A stretch of 64,000 nucleotides of DNA from contig NZ_CP060139.1 in the NCBI RefSeq assembly GCF_014524565.1, positions 3,417,501-3,481,500 of the forward strand. Reading direction: 5' to 3'. Of the stretch, positions 63,253 through 64,000 are shown piece after piece. The translations under genes and the position numbers were made by a program. The notes below the pieces were generated by a model. It was given only the letters and a program-made list of their open reading frames with translations, was not told the DNA's origin and made no database searches. The number at the start of each line of letters is the position of its first letter. Within the stretch, counting starts at the first letter, position 1. This DNA is from Croceimicrobium hydrocarbonivorans. Its GTDB lineage: Bacteria > Bacteroidota > Bacteroidia > Flavobacteriales > Schleiferiaceae.

Positions 63253-64000
63253 ATATAGAGGATGGCAGTGAGGCTGCCGATACCTATAAAAAGCCAGAGT
63301 AATAAGCCCAGTAATAGTGCTCGCCAGCCCGCAGACTTGATCTTTTCGATAGAAATACCGGCCCCAACCAGGAAAAGGGTGGCGGTGAGGATACGACGGG
63401 CAATCATGCTGATACCACCACTTAATTCTTGTGGTAAGCCAACAAAAGTGTTTAAGAGCATTGCGGCTAAGAATAGCAAAATGAAATAAGGGAATTTTAT
63501 TTTCCCTCCTTTACGAAGGAAGAGGCTGGTAATTAAGGCCAAGGGAATGATCCAGAGCGCGCGTACTAATTTAATAGTGGTGGCAATTTCCAGAGCTTCT
63601 TCACCGTAAGCGGCAGCAGCTCCTACTACTGAACTGGTATCATGAATTGCAATTGCGGCCCAGGTACCAAAATCAACTTGACTAAGGTTTAACCATGTTC
63701 CAATGCTGGGAAAAATTAATAGAGCCACAGAGTTTAAGAGGAATACAGTGCCTAAAGCCATGCTGATATCCTTTTCCTCGGCCTTAAGAATGGGTGACAT
63801 CGCCGCAATGGCGCTACCGCCGCAAATAGCTGTACCACTGGATAAGAGATAACTACTGGTGAAATTGAGCTTGAGGGCTTTGCCTAAGATCCAACCTAAA
63901 AGCAAGGTGCTAGCAATGCTGAAAATGGTAAGTACTAAACCTTCACTGCTGCTGGCTAAGGCCTGATTGGCATTGATGCCAAAGCCTAAACCTACTACCG
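63249..64000 (-). CDS. YeiH-family transporter (putative sulfate exporter), N-terminus outside window
   Basis: The frame is open to the right edge (about 250 codons seen), so the start lies beyond 64000. The visible part has seven or more membrane helices and the YeiH/UPF0324 motifs G-T-A-I-C-G-G-S-A-I-A-A, A-I-A-I-H-D-T-S-S-V-V-G-A and a C-terminal R-R-I-L-T-A-T-L-F-L-V-G-A-G-I. Members are annotated as putative sulfate exporters; the substrate is not settled. An internal TTG at 63905 is not the true start. Confidence 0.9.
   Translation of the reverse strand, partial: VVGLGFGINANQALASSSEGLVLTIFSIASTLLLGWILGKALKLNFTSSYLLSSGTAICGGSAIAAMSPILKAEEKDISMALGTVFLLNSVALLIFPSIGTWLNLSQVDFGTWAAIAIHDTSSVVGAAAAYGEEALEIATTIKLVRALWIIPLALITSLFLRKGGKIKFPYFILLFLAAMLLNTFVGLPQELSGGISMIARRILTATLFLVGAGISIEKIKSAGWRALLLGLLLWLFIGIGSLTAILYI

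Overview
The window is an ordinary chromosomal stretch of a Bacteroidota bacterium, most likely a marine Flavobacteriales member of the Cryomorphaceae/Schleiferiaceae type. The order is well supported, but the family is a guess. The pointers are: many lipoproteins and signal peptides typical of the phylum; DUF5723, LruC, FAS1, GldM-type and OstA-like envelope proteins; a menaquinone (MK) pathway; a Rho factor with a long Q/N/R-rich insert; a single long bifunctional Rel/SpoT enzyme; and promoter boxes matching the Bacteroidota -7 consensus TAnnTTTG in front of several genes. I saw no rRNA, tRNA, CRISPR array, insertion sequence or prophage. Coding density is very high and no gap without a gene exceeds about 270 bases.

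Layout. 0.1-3.9 kb: three envelope genes (lipoprotein, DUF5723 barrel-like protein, lipoprotein). 3.9-12 kb: housekeeping genes, namely rarA, a rhomboid protease, an NAD(P)-binding protein, a TIGR02757 protein, kdsB, an RlmD-like rRNA methyltransferase without the usual iron-sulfur cysteines, and ornithine aminotransferase. 11.8-20 kb: mostly minus-strand genes of poorly known function (VWA lipoprotein, metallophosphoesterase, a GldM-C-like gene broken by an in-frame TAG, a TPR protein, a cation diffusion facilitator with an HMA-like N-terminus, secreted proteins). 19-26.7 kb: a minus-strand housekeeping and envelope run reading TIGR03643, rel/spoT, Fur-like regulator, purA, OstA-like protein, CAP protein, thioredoxin-fold protein. 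26.7-36.9 kb: malate dehydrogenase, a secreted GH13 enzyme, DUF2911, an OmpA-repeat protein, a LruC lipoprotein, a FAS1 lipoprotein and a lone ABC ATPase.

36.9-40.1 kb: the classic translation operon thrS-infC-rpmI-rplT on the minus strand. infC starts at a non-AUG codon. 40.6-48.9 kb: a plus-strand menaquinone cluster (hotdog thioesterase, menF, menD, two PH-domain membrane proteins, menA, menC, then a menE-like ligase after a hairpin); menB and menH are not in the window. 48.8-53.6 kb: bile acid:sodium symporter-like protein, YkgJ-type protein, a polyprenyl glycosylphosphotransferase with a lipoprotein and a Gfo/Idh/MocA oxidoreductase. 53.7-64 kb: pcm, AIM24-like protein, queE, tag, rho, DUF4293, a YfcE-type phosphodiesterase, truA, an MsbA-like exporter, and a YeiH-family transporter that runs off the right edge.

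I do not see a convincing new defence or mobile system. The points most worth following are the amber-interrupted GldM-C-like gene and its partners, the cysteine-free RlmD-like enzyme, the infC start, the Rho insert, the cysteine motif in RocD, and the TAnnTTTG boxes that decide several starts, notably truA at TTG and queE with almost no leader.
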